A stretch of DNA of 25,780 nucleotides from UBA4416 sp046345275 (GTDB lineage: Bacteria > Bacteroidota > Bacteroidia > B-17B0 > Aurantibacillaceae). The translations under genes and the position numbers were made by a program. The stretch spans positions 1 through 25,780 of the forward strand of contig JBKDJY010000004.1 of NCBI GenBank assembly GCA_046345275.1, written 5' to 3'. Each line of letters starts with the position of its first letter. Position 1 is the first letter of the stretch. The notes under the pieces were generated by a model. The model did not search any database, had not been told where the DNA came from, and saw nothing but the letters and a program-made list of their open reading frames with translations. This document shows positions 7,327 through 16,491 of the stretch, one piece after another.

Positions 7327-8370
7327 TTAACGTTTTAAATCCGCTTTCTTGCTTAGTAAATTTAATTCCCAATTCCATGCACTAAGCATCATATCATCTA
7401 GATTAAACTTCGGAATCCAATTTAATTCTTTTTTTGCTAATGTATTGTCGGCATATATTTTTATAACATCTCCTTTTCTTCGTTTTCCAATAACATAATT
7501 CAATTTTTGCTGAGTTACTTTTTCGAATGATTGAATGCATTCCAGAACAGTCACTCCACTACCAGTTCCCAAATTAAAAATTGAAATGTTCTCTTGATTT
7601 TTTTTATTGATGATGTAATGCAAAGCTTTAACATGTGCTACTGCAATGTCTGTTACATGAATGTAATCACGGATACAAGAACCATCCCTTGTATCGTAGT
7701 CATTGCCAAAAACAGTGAGTGGCGGCAAAATACCCAAAGCAGATTTTGTAATAAACGGCACCAAATTATTTGGTTTTTCTTTAGATAACTCACCATTAAA
7801 AGAACTTTTGTGTGCACCTACTGGATTAAAATAACGCAATATAACAGAATTAAAATCGCTTTTACTTTTTGTAAAATTAGAAGTCATTTCTTCTCCTATT
7901 TGTTTTGTGTGTGCATAAGGAGATTCCGCAAAACTGAAAGGTGTGTTTTCGGTAACAGGAAGATCCGTGACATTTCCATATACAGAACAAGAAGATGAAA
8001 AAATAAAATTTTTAATATCAAGTGTTTTGCAAATATGTAAAATATTAATTAATGAATTAAGATTGTTATGATAGTATGATAATGGATTTAATACAGAGTC
8101 GCCAACAGATTTAAAAGCAGCAAAATGTATAACGCCAACTGGATTTTTAATTGATTTAACTGCTAAAGCTAAGGCTTCTAAATTACAAATATCAACATTT
8201 AAATTTTTTATAGATTTGCCAGTAATTTTTTCAATCCTTTCAAATGTTTCTTTATTTGAATTTGAAAAATTATCAATTGAAACAATGTTATAATCGGTTT
8301 GTTCTATTAACTCAATAATTGTATGTGATCCTATATAACCAGCTCCGCCAGTAACGATAATTGTTTCCAT
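7327..8370 (-). CDS. galE: UDP-glucose 4-epimerase
   Basis: Interconverts UDP-glucose and UDP-galactose (some homologues also act on the N-acetyl forms) in the cytoplasm. The 347-residue protein is an extended short-chain dehydrogenase/reductase. The NAD-binding motif TGGAGYIGSH is at residues 7-16, the catalytic Ser lies in the FSSSCSVYG block (about 124-132), and Tyr152 and Lys156 form the YxxxK pair in PYAHTK. RYFNPVGAH and RDGSCIRDYIHVTD are the usual substrate-binding signatures of GalE. Length is typical. The gene lies next to a polysaccharide locus on the same strand, and its product could feed galactose into that glycan, although it is separated from the nearest glycosyltransferase gene by 208 nt. 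A near-consensus -7 element, TACATTTA, lies about 20 nt before the start codon. Confidence 0.93.
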   Translation of the reverse strand: METIIVTGGAGYIGSHTIIELIEQTDYNIVSIDNFSNSNKETFERIEKITGKSIKNLNVDICNLEALALAVKSIKNPVGVIHFAAFKSVGDSVLNPLSYYHNNLNSLINILHICKTLDIKNFIFSSSCSVYGNVTDLPVTENTPFSFAESPYAHTKQIGEEMTSNFTKSKSDFNSVILRYFNPVGAHKSSFNGELSKEKPNNLVPFITKSALGILPPLTVFGNDYDTRDGSCIRDYIHVTDIAVAHVKALHYIINKKNQENISIFNLGTGSGVTVLECIQSFEKVTQQKLNYVIGKRRKGDVIKIYADNTLAKKELNWIPKFNLDDMMLSAWNWELNLLSKKADLKR

Positions 8371-8578
8371 ATATTTAGATTGGTGCTACTAAATGTAAGA
8401 ATATTTGTGATATTATTAAGTATAAAAACTCTTTTTAAACTTATGATTTTTCAGTACTAATTTTTTTACTCTGCTATATAATGATTGCAAATATTTCTTT
8501 TATAAATTTTGAAATAAAAATCACTTCCTTGAAAACTTATCAATGCTCTATATTGATTTTTTGAGTTAAATATATTTT

Positions 8579-9796
8579 TCATTTATTGGTTAATGATTCA
8601 TAAATAGAAGTGTATTTCAAAATTGCTTGTTGAGTGTCAAAATAAGACGAAGCGATTTCTCGATAATTAATATTTTTACTTAACAAGGTTAAATAATTAA
8701 TACATGCTTTTATATATTCTTCTGAGGTAAAATCATGAATTAATATTCCGCCATGATGATGATTAAAATATAAATCATTATCCCCAATGCCTAAATTTGT
8801 TATAATAGGCAAATTCATTGCCCAACATTCGGCCATTTTTGTTGGGGAAGAAGCTATTTTTGAATAAGATGGTTTTATGAAAAACATAGACGCTTTCGCC
8901 ATGGCTAAATATTCTGGCATTTCTTGATAAGACGTTGATGCTTTTATAATTAAAGCATTTTCTTCTTCGGAATACTTCTTCAAAATTAAATCAAGTTCGA
9001 TTATATCTTTTGTAACAATCAGTAATTTAATATTGGGAATGTAATTTTTCCAGAGCAATATACAATCAATTAATTCTTTGGTAAAATACCAAGTTCCAAT
9101 GGAGCCCGTGTAAATGATTATATGATCTGAAGCCTTTATTCCATCTAATTCCCGATTCGTTATTAATTTATCTTTATTAAACAATTGAATATTAGTACAA
9201 CAAGGTATTACTATGCTTTTTTGTTCAATTAAATAATTTGGGAATTTTTTTTTAAGTTCATTAAGTGCAGAATAGGTTAGTGAGATAACAGCATCTGATT
9301 TAAGTAAAAACTGTTTTTCTTTATTTTTAAAATACTTGTAAAAAAAGAGATGCAGTAGATTATTTTTTTTCCATATTGAGCCATCAATCCTTTCATCGGC
9401 CCAAAAACCACGCATGTCAAATACAAAGGGAATATTATATATTTTTTTAAATTTCAATCCTATTAACGAAGCGAGATAGCTTCGACAATGAATCAAAGAA
9501 ATAGATTGTTTTGAAATAATTTCTTTGGCTAAAAAAGAAAGCTTTCTAATATAAAAAAAGCGTGTAAAAAAATGGCCTCTTTGATCATACAAAACATACT
9601 TCCACCTGATTGGTAAATCTTTAATCATATTTTCAATGCCCTTCTTTTCTATGTTTAACCTAACTTCCTTTTCACAAGACAAAATCGTTATTTGATAACC
9701 GTTCTTAGCAATTCCACATAAATAGGGCAATATTTGTGATTGACCTAATGGATCGCTTAATCCGTCAAAAGTAATATATAGCGTGTGCTTGTTCAA
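8579..9796 (-). CDS. Glycosyltransferase family 4-type enzyme
   Basis: A 405-residue GT-B glycosyltransferase. The N-terminal half has the acceptor-side Rossmann domain (ITFDGLSDPLGQSQILPYL, then LIHCRSYLASLIG). The C-terminal half has IIYTGSIGTWYF, which starts the donor domain, and PTKMAECWAMNLPIIT, the E-containing nucleotide-sugar binding loop. The protein is cytosolic or membrane-associated. Donor and acceptor sugars cannot be deduced. Its start is 32 nt from the divergent start of the polytopic membrane protein gene, so any promoter must overlap coding sequence or be shared. It is separated from the main minus-strand cluster by that gene. AT content is high, as in the rest of the locus. 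Confidence 0.85.
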   Translation of the reverse strand: MNKHTLYITFDGLSDPLGQSQILPYLCGIAKNGYQITILSCEKEVRLNIEKKGIENMIKDLPIRWKYVLYDQRGHFFTRFFYIRKLSFLAKEIISKQSISLIHCRSYLASLIGLKFKKIYNIPFVFDMRGFWADERIDGSIWKKNNLLHLFFYKYFKNKEKQFLLKSDAVISLTYSALNELKKKFPNYLIEQKSIVIPCCTNIQLFNKDKLITNRELDGIKASDHIIIYTGSIGTWYFTKELIDCILLWKNYIPNIKLLIVTKDIIELDLILKKYSEEENALIIKASTSYQEMPEYLAMAKASMFFIKPSYSKIASSPTKMAECWAMNLPIITNLGIGDNDLYFNHHHGGILIHDFTSEEYIKACINYLTLLSKNINYREIASSYFDTQQAILKYTSIYESLTNK

Positions 9797-9828
9797 AACA
9801 ATTTATTGCGTAATTTTATGAAAGAAAT

Positions 9829-11151
9829 ATGAATGTTTTTGATATACTATTGCCTCCTATTTATTTGTTGGTCATTTTATTGTTAGCATATAAATATAAG
9901 TTAAAACATCAACACGAACATATCGCATTTAAGTATTTTTTACCTGGATTAATTGCCAAAATAATTGGTGCCATTGCTTTGGGATTGGTTTATTTTTATT
10001 ATTATGGCGGCGGTGATACGCTAAACTATTATTATACTGCAATTGCTTTGGTAGATGTTCTTTTTGAAAACCCAAGTAATTTTTTACACGTATACTTTGG
10101 TACACCACTTTTTTCCGAGTACTACTTATTAAATTCCCCTAAGAATTTCACTTATTGGGTAAATGATGAGTATTCTTATTTTGTTTCAAAATGTTTTGTA
10201 CCGTTTATATTCATTGGCGGAAAAAGTTATATCACAACAGCCATTTTAGTTGCATCGGGATGTTATGTGGGAGTTTGGAATTTATTTATGATTTATATTA
10301 AAGAATTTCCTCATTTAATTAAACAACTATGTATTCCTATTTTATTTATGCCTTCCGTTATTTTTTGGGGAAGTGGGGTTTTAAAGGACAGCCTTACATT
10401 ATCAGCTACTTGCCTTTATGTATATGCTTTTTATTGGTTATTTGTTCAAAAAAAATATAAACTGAAGTTTGCCTTTTTGCTTTTATTTACCTCATTTTTA
10501 TTAGTATCTATTAAGCCTTATATTCTTCTTGCATTATTGCCAGGCTCCATTTTGTGGATTGTAGCTACAAGATTATCTAACATAAAAAATGTTCTACTCA
10601 AGCTGTTAGCAGCGCCCTTGATTATTGTAACTGGAGCTGCTATTCTTCTTTCTGTAATGAATTATTTAGAAGCAGATCTTGGACAATATTCTATAGACAA
10701 TGTAATTGTGACAGCTTCGGGTGCCCAAAAAGATTTAAAGCAAAGTTATTATAGTGGCAATACTTTTGATATTGGTGATTATGAGCCTACTATTACAGGC
10801 CTGTTGTCTGTTTCACATAAAGCCATATTTGCAGCTTTATTTAGGCCAACGCTATTTGATACTAAAAATGTCGTGATGCTGATTTCAGCTATAGAAAATA
10901 CTTCTATTTTGGGATACTGTATTTTTTTATTAATTCGCTTGAAAGTTTTTGGTTTTTTTAAACTTGTAAAATCTCATCCACTTGTATTATTTTCGTTCAT
11001 CTTTTCCATTTTCTTTGCTTTATCAGTTGGTGTTTCTATATCAAATTTTGGAACTTTAGTAAGGTTAAAAATACCATGCATTCCATTTTTTATTTCTAGT
11101 TTAGTAGTTGTGCAATCTATGGCCAAGCCTAAAAAAAATCTATATTTATAA
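9829..11151 (+). CDS. Polytopic inner-membrane protein of the glycan locus
   Basis: A 440-residue protein with about ten hydrophobic segments spread over its length, beginning at residue 5 (LLPPIYLLVILLLAY). An extended loop at about residues 60-115 carries GGGDTLNYYYTA with conserved-looking Asp and aromatic residues, as in several sugar-polymerase-like and GT-C-like membrane proteins. There is no clear Wzy, Wzx or O-antigen ligase signature. Its place between glycosyltransferase genes suggests work on lipid-linked sugars or the exported glycan. A polymerase would be unexpected next to an ABC-type exporter, since such glycans are normally completed in the cytoplasm. It is the only plus-strand gene in the locus, and its stop codon is 13 nt from the stop of the convergent GT2 gene. 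Confidence 0.7.
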   Translation: MNVFDILLPPIYLLVILLLAYKYKLKHQHEHIAFKYFLPGLIAKIIGAIALGLVYFYYYGGGDTLNYYYTAIALVDVLFENPSNFLHVYFGTPLFSEYYLLNSPKNFTYWVNDEYSYFVSKCFVPFIFIGGKSYITTAILVASGCYVGVWNLFMIYIKEFPHLIKQLCIPILFMPSVIFWGSGVLKDSLTLSATCLYVYAFYWLFVQKKYKLKFAFLLLFTSFLLVSIKPYILLALLPGSILWIVATRLSNIKNVLLKLLAAPLIIVTGAAILLSVMNYLEADLGQYSIDNVIVTASGAQKDLKQSYYSGNTFDIGDYEPTITGLLSVSHKAIFAALFRPTLFDTKNVVMLISAIENTSILGYCIFLLIRLKVFGFFKLVKSHPLVLFSFIFSIFFALSVGVSISNFGTLVRLKIPCIPFFISSLVVVQSMAKPKKNLYL

Positions 11152-11164
11152 AAGTAGTTTAAAT

Positions 11165-12076
11165 TTAATTTATAAATCTAAAGTTGTTGCCTTTTAACTT
11201 ATTAAATAAATATTGTACTAAAACTTTCGGATTACTAATTATAGATTTAATAAAGTAAGTAAATGACTTGTTGTAAATACTTATTTTTAAAAATGAAATT
11301 GAGATGGATAAACGGTTTTTTGCCAAAAAATCATTGATAAGTTTTTTTGTGAAACCAATATTTTTCAACAAAATTAAAATTTCCTTTTCAAATTGGATAT
11401 TGTCATTAATCAATCCAATGTTTAATACTTGTGACATTCCTTTAGCTGATATTCTGTATAAAAGAAAGGCGTTATTATTTATTTGATAACCTTTCCCTAA
11501 ACAATCGCACTCTAATAAAAAATATTTATCTGCTGTACTAGATAGATTTTCATTAAACAGTATTTTATTATTTATCAAAAAACTTGTTCTAAATAAATAA
11601 TTAGATGGGCAAGTAGTCAACTTTTGATTAAAGCTAAGAATATCATGGCTAAATTTGTCGGAGTAGCCATTATAAATATCATTTCCAATGATGTTATTCA
11701 TCTCATCAATTTTTTTTATTTGTGAACAACAAAAATCTGTTACTGAATCACGAATTAAAATTGAAACTCTTTCAGTTAGAAAATTGAAACTCATTAAGTC
11801 ATCTGCATCAAAAAAAACAACATATTGGCCTCTTACCAATTTAAATCCATTATTCCTAGCAACTGATACTCCTTGATTTGTTTGATAGACATATTTAATT
11901 CTATTATCTACATATCTATTTATAATTGCATTTGTTTCATCAAAGCTTCCATCGTCAACCACAATAATTTCAAATTTTTGGTATGCTTGAGATAAAATAG
12001 AATTAAGAGTTTCTGCGATATAATGAGCTCCATTATAGCAAGGAATAACAATACTAATAAGAGAAGAAGTTGTCAT
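11165..12076 (-). CDS. Family 2 glycosyltransferase
   Basis: A 303-residue GT-A fold inverting glycosyltransferase. Residues 8-43 contain SIVIPCYNGAHYIAETLNS and the nucleotide-binding Asp41-Asp42 (VVDDGS). The metal-binding DxD motif is Asp90-Ala-Asp92 (FFDADD). The C-terminal third is hydrophobic and basic and may touch the membrane. The start codon overlaps the stop of the upstream methyltransferase gene by one base (TAATG), so the two are translationally coupled. This is the last gene of the minus-strand glycan operon. Confidence 0.9.
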   Translation of the reverse strand: MTTSSLISIVIPCYNGAHYIAETLNSILSQAYQKFEIIVVDDGSFDETNAIINRYVDNRIKYVYQTNQGVSVARNNGFKLVRGQYVVFFDADDLMSFNFLTERVSILIRDSVTDFCCSQIKKIDEMNNIIGNDIYNGYSDKFSHDILSFNQKLTTCPSNYLFRTSFLINNKILFNENLSSTADKYFLLECDCLGKGYQINNNAFLLYRISAKGMSQVLNIGLINDNIQFEKEILILLKNIGFTKKLINDFLAKNRLSISISFLKISIYNKSFTYFIKSIISNPKVLVQYLFNKLKGNNFRFIN

Positions 12077-12828
12077 TAAGGATTACAAATAGCAAAAAAG
12101 GTTTTACATCTCTTAATTTCATCTACGTCTTTAGTAAATCTATAATTAGAAGATAAGGGATACATTGGCTCCTGAATAATCATGTTCATGATAGCATCCT
12201 GTATAGAAATAGAAAGTTTTCTTATTCCTCGGATATAAAAAATATTTTCAACTATATTGGCAATCTTATATTTTAACTCAGTATGTGATTTGTATCTAAC
12301 ATATTCTTGTCCAAGTAAAGTGACATTTGAAAATGAATCTCTTAATATTTTTAAAAAATCTTCATAAATCCATTCTTGAGTATGGTATTTGTTAATAATA
12401 ACACCTCCAGGACTATTTATTAAAAAATTAGGGGTTGATAAAATAATTGTACCATCATCTTTAACAACTCGTTTAAACTCTTCTAACATTTTTTTGTATT
12501 GAGTTGTATGTTCTATTGTTTCAAAAGAAATGACAATATCAAAAAAATGATTTTCATAGGGAATTTTTGTACCGTCAATTTCCTGAAATGATAAATTAGC
12601 AAGATTATATTTATTCTTACAATCAAGTATTGTATCTTTTGATAAATCACCACCAATCACTTGATGTCCGAATTTGGCTAAATATTGAGACCCAAAACCG
12701 CTGCCGCAAGCTATATCCAAAATTTTAGAAGGATTGTATGGAATTAGCTTAGAGGCTTCTTCATATCGATGAAAATGCTCTCCACTCCAAGGATCATTTA
12801 CATTATCTAATTGCCTTTCTGACGACAT
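12076..12828 (-). CDS. Class I SAM-dependent methyltransferase
   Basis: A 250-residue Rossmann-fold methyltransferase. Motif I is DIACGSGFG at residues 38-46, the acidic end of strand beta2 is the Asp in VIGGDLS, and FDIVISFETIEH is the post-motif strand with the usual ETIEH signature. It probably methylates a sugar of the glycan or a precursor. The substrate cannot be read. It is tightly packed in the operon: 5 nt after the upstream glycosyltransferase gene and overlapping the GT2 gene by one base. Confidence 0.88.
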   Translation of the reverse strand: MSSERQLDNVNDPWSGEHFHRYEEASKLIPYNPSKILDIACGSGFGSQYLAKFGHQVIGGDLSKDTILDCKNKYNLANLSFQEIDGTKIPYENHFFDIVISFETIEHTTQYKKMLEEFKRVVKDDGTIILSTPNFLINSPGGVIINKYHTQEWIYEDFLKILRDSFSNVTLLGQEYVRYKSHTELKYKIANIVENIFYIRGIRKLSISIQDAIMNMIIQEPMYPLSSNYRFTKDVDEIKRCKTFFAICNP

Positions 12829-12833
12829 AACAT

Positions 12834-13964
12834 TTAATCAAATAATAATTGTAAATGTGTTTGTATTATAATTTCTGACTTATGAAATTTTTGATAAATG
12901 GTTTTCTTTAATTCTTGACCTATTAAATGCCTACTATCATCATTATAAATAATTTTTAAACAATCAATAATTTCTGCTAAAGGATTATCTCTGTTGACAA
13001 GATAGCCGTTTTTTTTGTGAATAATATACTCTGAAAAATCTCCTACATGAGAGCATACTATAACGTTTTTAGAATGACTTCCAGCCTCTTTGACAGAATT
13101 ATTACTTGCTTCTGCATATGAAGGATTTACTAAAACATCACATGCAGCGATATAATCCATCACATTCTTTCGATAACCTAAAAAGTCAACTTTATTATCT
13201 AAATGATTCTCTTTAACATATTCTTTAAGTTTCTCCATTCCTGGTCCCTCATCTAAAGCCATTAATTTAATATCATAACTTTGGTCTATTAGTTTTTTTA
13301 AGGCATAAAAAACTAAATCGTTTCTTTTTAAAGAAACAAATCTTCCACATATTAATATCAATAATTTACATTTATAATTATTTCTAATACTAATAATGTT
13401 TTCTTGACTAGGATTAGGGTATTGTGAAAAATCATAAACATATGGTATTAGTTTAATTTTTTCTGAATAAACATGCTCGTCTTTTATCATTTTATCCCTG
13501 ATTACTTCAGATGGTACGACAATTCTTTTAGCTAAAGTATTTATAATTCTATCAAAATATCTGGAGATTTTGTTTAATTCAATTAGATGATGCCTATAAA
13601 TAACCACTCTAGATTTAATAAAATATTGAGCAAAAACGGCAATAATATTGGATTGTTGCAGATGAGATTGAACAGATGTTATATTATGTTTTCGACAAAA
13701 AGAAATAAGATAAATTAAATGTCTTAAATAATAAATTAAAGATGTTTTTTTCGAAATAAGATAAGAGTCTGTATACACACCAAGTTTTTCAAATATTCTG
13801 TGTAAATCCCCTTTTGAAGTCTGAGTTAATAAAAATACTTGATGTCCATTTTCAATAAACCCTTTCGCAATAGTTTCAATAACATTACTTGGCTTATTAG
13901 AAGGATAATATATGAGTATGGCTTTATTCAATATTTTTTTTGCACCAATGTCTTTGGACGCCAA
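12834..13964 (-). CDS. Glycosyltransferase family 4 enzyme
   Basis: A GT-B glycosyltransferase of up to 376 residues. The donor domain begins at LLILICGRFVSLKRNDLV and contains the loop DVLVNPSYAEASNNSVKEAG, with the two Glu residues spaced as in the family's EX7E-like motif. The annotated ATG gives a 41-nt overlap with the upstream methyltransferase gene. The first 12 residues (MASKDIGAKKIL) are not family-like, and strand beta1 begins only at KAILIYYPSNKPS. A TTG at 13929-13931, next to the upstream stop, is therefore a plausible alternative start. Sugar specificity is unknown. Confidence 0.85.
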   Translation of the reverse strand: MASKDIGAKKILNKAILIYYPSNKPSNVIETIAKGFIENGHQVFLLTQTSKGDLHRIFEKLGVYTDSYLISKKTSLIYYLRHLIYLISFCRKHNITSVQSHLQQSNIIAVFAQYFIKSRVVIYRHHLIELNKISRYFDRIINTLAKRIVVPSEVIRDKMIKDEHVYSEKIKLIPYVYDFSQYPNPSQENIISIRNNYKCKLLILICGRFVSLKRNDLVFYALKKLIDQSYDIKLMALDEGPGMEKLKEYVKENHLDNKVDFLGYRKNVMDYIAACDVLVNPSYAEASNNSVKEAGSHSKNVIVCSHVGDFSEYIIHKKNGYLVNRDNPLAEIIDCLKIIYNDDSRHLIGQELKKTIYQKFHKSEIIIQTHLQLLFD

Positions 13965-14643
13965 ATCGAAATTCTGACTCGATTATAGTAAAGCCAGTAT
14001 CATTTATTAATGCTTTCATTTCAATTCTATCAAACTCATTGACATGATCTATATCAGTGTATATTAAATCACATTTAAGATCATATCTATAATGATTCAT
14101 ATATGATTTATCAAAATCAGGTAATTCAATATACATATAATTCACAAAAGGTTTGCAATCTATTATTATTTGTTTTGGATCTTCAAGATGTTCAAGTATG
14201 TGCGATAAAATTAAAACATCAAAGGATTTGGAATTTCCCTTTAAAAAATTTTTAACATCGTCATTTAGGAAAATTAAATTGTCTTTTTTAAAAACTTTGT
14301 TAGCTAAATTAATGGCTTCTGAATTATAGTCAATGCCGATTACTTCCTTTGCTTTTGAAGCGATAACGGATGTTATTTGTCCAGCATGACAACCTATATC
14401 AATAACAGAATCAGTTTTTTTAATAAGGTTTAAAATATAATTATTTGAATAAATCCTTAAAGGATGGCTTTCGGTCGAATAGTACTCGAATGATTTTTCA
14501 TGGGCAAGTCTTTCAAAAATCCATTCTAAATTTAGAAAAAATTTAAATTTAGCTCTATTACTAAGCATAGGTAACTTGCTCAATTTATAGAGAATTGATA
14601 ACATCCAATTACGTTTTTTTTGTCTACTAAGTTTTACCCCCAT
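13924..14643 (-). CDS. Class I SAM-dependent methyltransferase
   Basis: A 239-residue protein with a Lys/Arg-rich N-terminus of about 50 residues (LSRQKKRNW) before the Rossmann domain. Motif I is DIGCHAG at residues 82-88, followed by EVIGIDYN with the ribose-binding Asp and by FDVLILSHILEHL, the typical post-motif strand. The LEHL element and fold are shared with bifunctional or chain-terminating methyltransferases of O-antigen clusters, but the substrate is open. The start codon immediately follows the stop of the FkbM gene. The 3' end overlaps the downstream glycosyltransferase gene. Confidence 0.87.
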   Translation of the reverse strand: MGVKLSRQKKRNWMLSILYKLSKLPMLSNRAKFKFFLNLEWIFERLAHEKSFEYYSTESHPLRIYSNNYILNLIKKTDSVIDIGCHAGQITSVIASKAKEVIGIDYNSEAINLANKVFKKDNLIFLNDDVKNFLKGNSKSFDVLILSHILEHLEDPKQIIIDCKPFVNYMYIELPDFDKSYMNHYRYDLKCDLIYTDIDHVNEFDRIEMKALINDTGFTIIESEFRFGVQRHWCKKNIE

Positions 14644-15411
14644 TTAATTTGTTATAGGTATAAGTTGAACGTCAAACAAATCTCTTTTATTTATAAAAAC
14701 AGATTCACTCATCTCATCTGATCTATAAATAATCTTATACTTTTTATTTTTTATGAAATCAAATATTAATGACAATGAAGAATTAAAATCAATTAAAGCC
14801 ATAGGATGTAGCGCTAAGTTTAAAATAGGTTTATGCTTTTCAATTGTATTTTCTGCTCCCAAAAGAACATAATATTCCGCTCCTTCAGCATCTATTTTTA
14901 AGAAATTAATTTTGCTTATAGACATGTCTTTTACAAATTCATCAACTGATGTAATATTTACTTCAATTCCAGATGTTGCATGATTCCTAGCTGAGTTAGA
15001 TAAACTATTTGCCGCGTCAATATCAACGTCAGAAATATTAAATATGGCAGTTCCCTTTTTGTCGGAAACAGCCTGTTGAATAGGAAAAACTATTTTTTCA
15101 ATGTCGTTAATTTTTATTGTTTCCTTCAGTACACTAAAAGTTTTAGGAGTAGGTTCAAAAGAATAAACCTTACCATTTTTGCCAACCAAATCAGCAAATA
15201 GTTTTGTCATTAAACCAATTTGAGCACCGATATCAATAACCGTATCTTTTTGTTTTACATGTTTTTTAAAAAATGAAACGTTTTCAATTTCGTAATCACT
15301 TTCATAATATCTGTAAAAACGAAATGGTAGTTTCAATGAAATACCAGAAATTTTTGTTTTAATCCCATTCTTAAAAATCCCTTCTAATAATTTATATATT
15401 ATTTGTTTCAT
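14644..15411 (-). CDS. FkbM-family methyltransferase
   Basis: A 255-residue SAM-dependent O-methyltransferase of the FkbM family. Motif I DIGAQIG lies at residues 60-66, FEPTP at 85-89, and the FkbM hallmark is present as FLKIDAEGAEYYVLLGAE near residues 165-185. FkbM enzymes often methylate hydroxyls of sugars or polyketides, so O-methylation of a sugar in the locus is the likely role. It starts inside the end of the upstream glycosyltransferase gene (20-nt overlap) and abuts the next methyltransferase gene, which points to one transcript. Confidence 0.9.
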   Translation of the reverse strand: MKQIIYKLLEGIFKNGIKTKISGISLKLPFRFYRYYESDYEIENVSFFKKHVKQKDTVIDIGAQIGLMTKLFADLVGKNGKVYSFEPTPKTFSVLKETIKINDIEKIVFPIQQAVSDKKGTAIFNISDVDIDAANSLSNSARNHATSGIEVNITSVDEFVKDMSISKINFLKIDAEGAEYYVLLGAENTIEKHKPILNLALHPMALIDFNSSLSLIFDFIKNKKYKIIYRSDEMSESVFINKRDLFDVQLIPITN

Positions 15412-16486
15412 TAGTATTTATTTTATTAAACGTTTCTTTATAAAGTTTAATAGCGTTTTCCTCTGTATAATATATAGAAATTTCTTTTAATTTACTTGAT
15501 AGCTCCATTTTCTCTTCAATGGGAAGATTAAAATACCAGATTATTTTTTCCGCCAATTCATCCTGAGATAAATTTACAATTAAATTAGAATTTACTTGAT
15601 TTAAAATTTGCTTAGTTCCTGTATAATTTGATATAATAACAGGCACTCCTGCATGCATAGCCTCGGTAGTTGACCCTGGGAAAGCATCTCCGCGCGCCAA
15701 ATGTATGCTTAAATCACTATTTTGTATATATTTTAAATAATCCGTCATATCTGGTTTATTTCCCACAAAAAAAATATTTTCAAATTCTTCAGATCTGTAA
15801 GTTGCTGATAAATACTTTATATCTTCATTGCTCCATTCTCCTAATATATAATACTTTAATAATGGCAAATACTTTTTTGCTTTGATAAAACTGCCAATCA
15901 TTATATCCAAGCCTTTATAATATATACGACCCTCGCCTGGACCGCTAGCAATAGTAATAATATTATAATTTTTAAATTCTGGCTTAAGCTTTCTCAAAAG
16001 TTCTACTCTGCTATTTAAAGGGCCAGTGAAAACTGATAATAAAGGAGTTTTTATATTAGGGTTTACTTTTATAATTATTTCTTTAATCATATCTCCTTCG
16101 CAAAAAATATAATCGTAATTATTAAAGAGCCACTTGTGTAATATTCTACTATATAAAGGTAATTGGTTTGATAACATAAAATAAGGGAGTTGATTTCCCA
16201 TGTGTGATATTATTTTAATTCTCTTGGGCAACACACCAATTTTTTTAGCAATAATAGGACTAAAATGAAGTCCATCTAGTAATATGAAATCATAATTGAC
16301 GTATTTTCGATAATAAAAAGCGTTTACAAACCAGGCATAAAAATTTTTAATTGGGCCGAAATTTTGATCTTGCCAACGGTATTTTTTATCTACAAATTCT
16401 GAGTCTACTCCAAGAGAATTTGCTAATCCTCTATGAAGAAAATGAGACGAAGGTCTGCCGTGAAGATATAGTATTTGTTTTTTCAA
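15392..16486 (-). CDS. Glycosyltransferase family 4-type enzyme
   Basis: A 364-residue GT-B glycosyltransferase. It begins MKKQILYLHGRPSSH, an unusual strand-1 loop with His and Gly near the acceptor site. The donor domain has IITIASGPGEGRIYYKGLD and the loop SIHLARGDAFPGSTTEAMHAG, with the conserved Glu before AMHAG. It is 5 nt from the stop of the upstream glycosyltransferase gene and overlaps the FkbM gene. Substrate unknown. Confidence 0.85.
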   Translation of the reverse strand: MKKQILYLHGRPSSHFLHRGLANSLGVDSEFVDKKYRWQDQNFGPIKNFYAWFVNAFYYRKYVNYDFILLDGLHFSPIIAKKIGVLPKRIKIISHMGNQLPYFMLSNQLPLYSRILHKWLFNNYDYIFCEGDMIKEIIIKVNPNIKTPLLSVFTGPLNSRVELLRKLKPEFKNYNIITIASGPGEGRIYYKGLDIMIGSFIKAKKYLPLLKYYILGEWSNEDIKYLSATYRSEEFENIFFVGNKPDMTDYLKYIQNSDLSIHLARGDAFPGSTTEAMHAGVPVIISNYTGTKQILNQVNSNLIVNLSQDELAEKIIWYFNLPIEEKMELSSKLKEISIYYTEENAIKLYKETFNKINTNETNNI

Positions 16487-16491
16487 GATAA

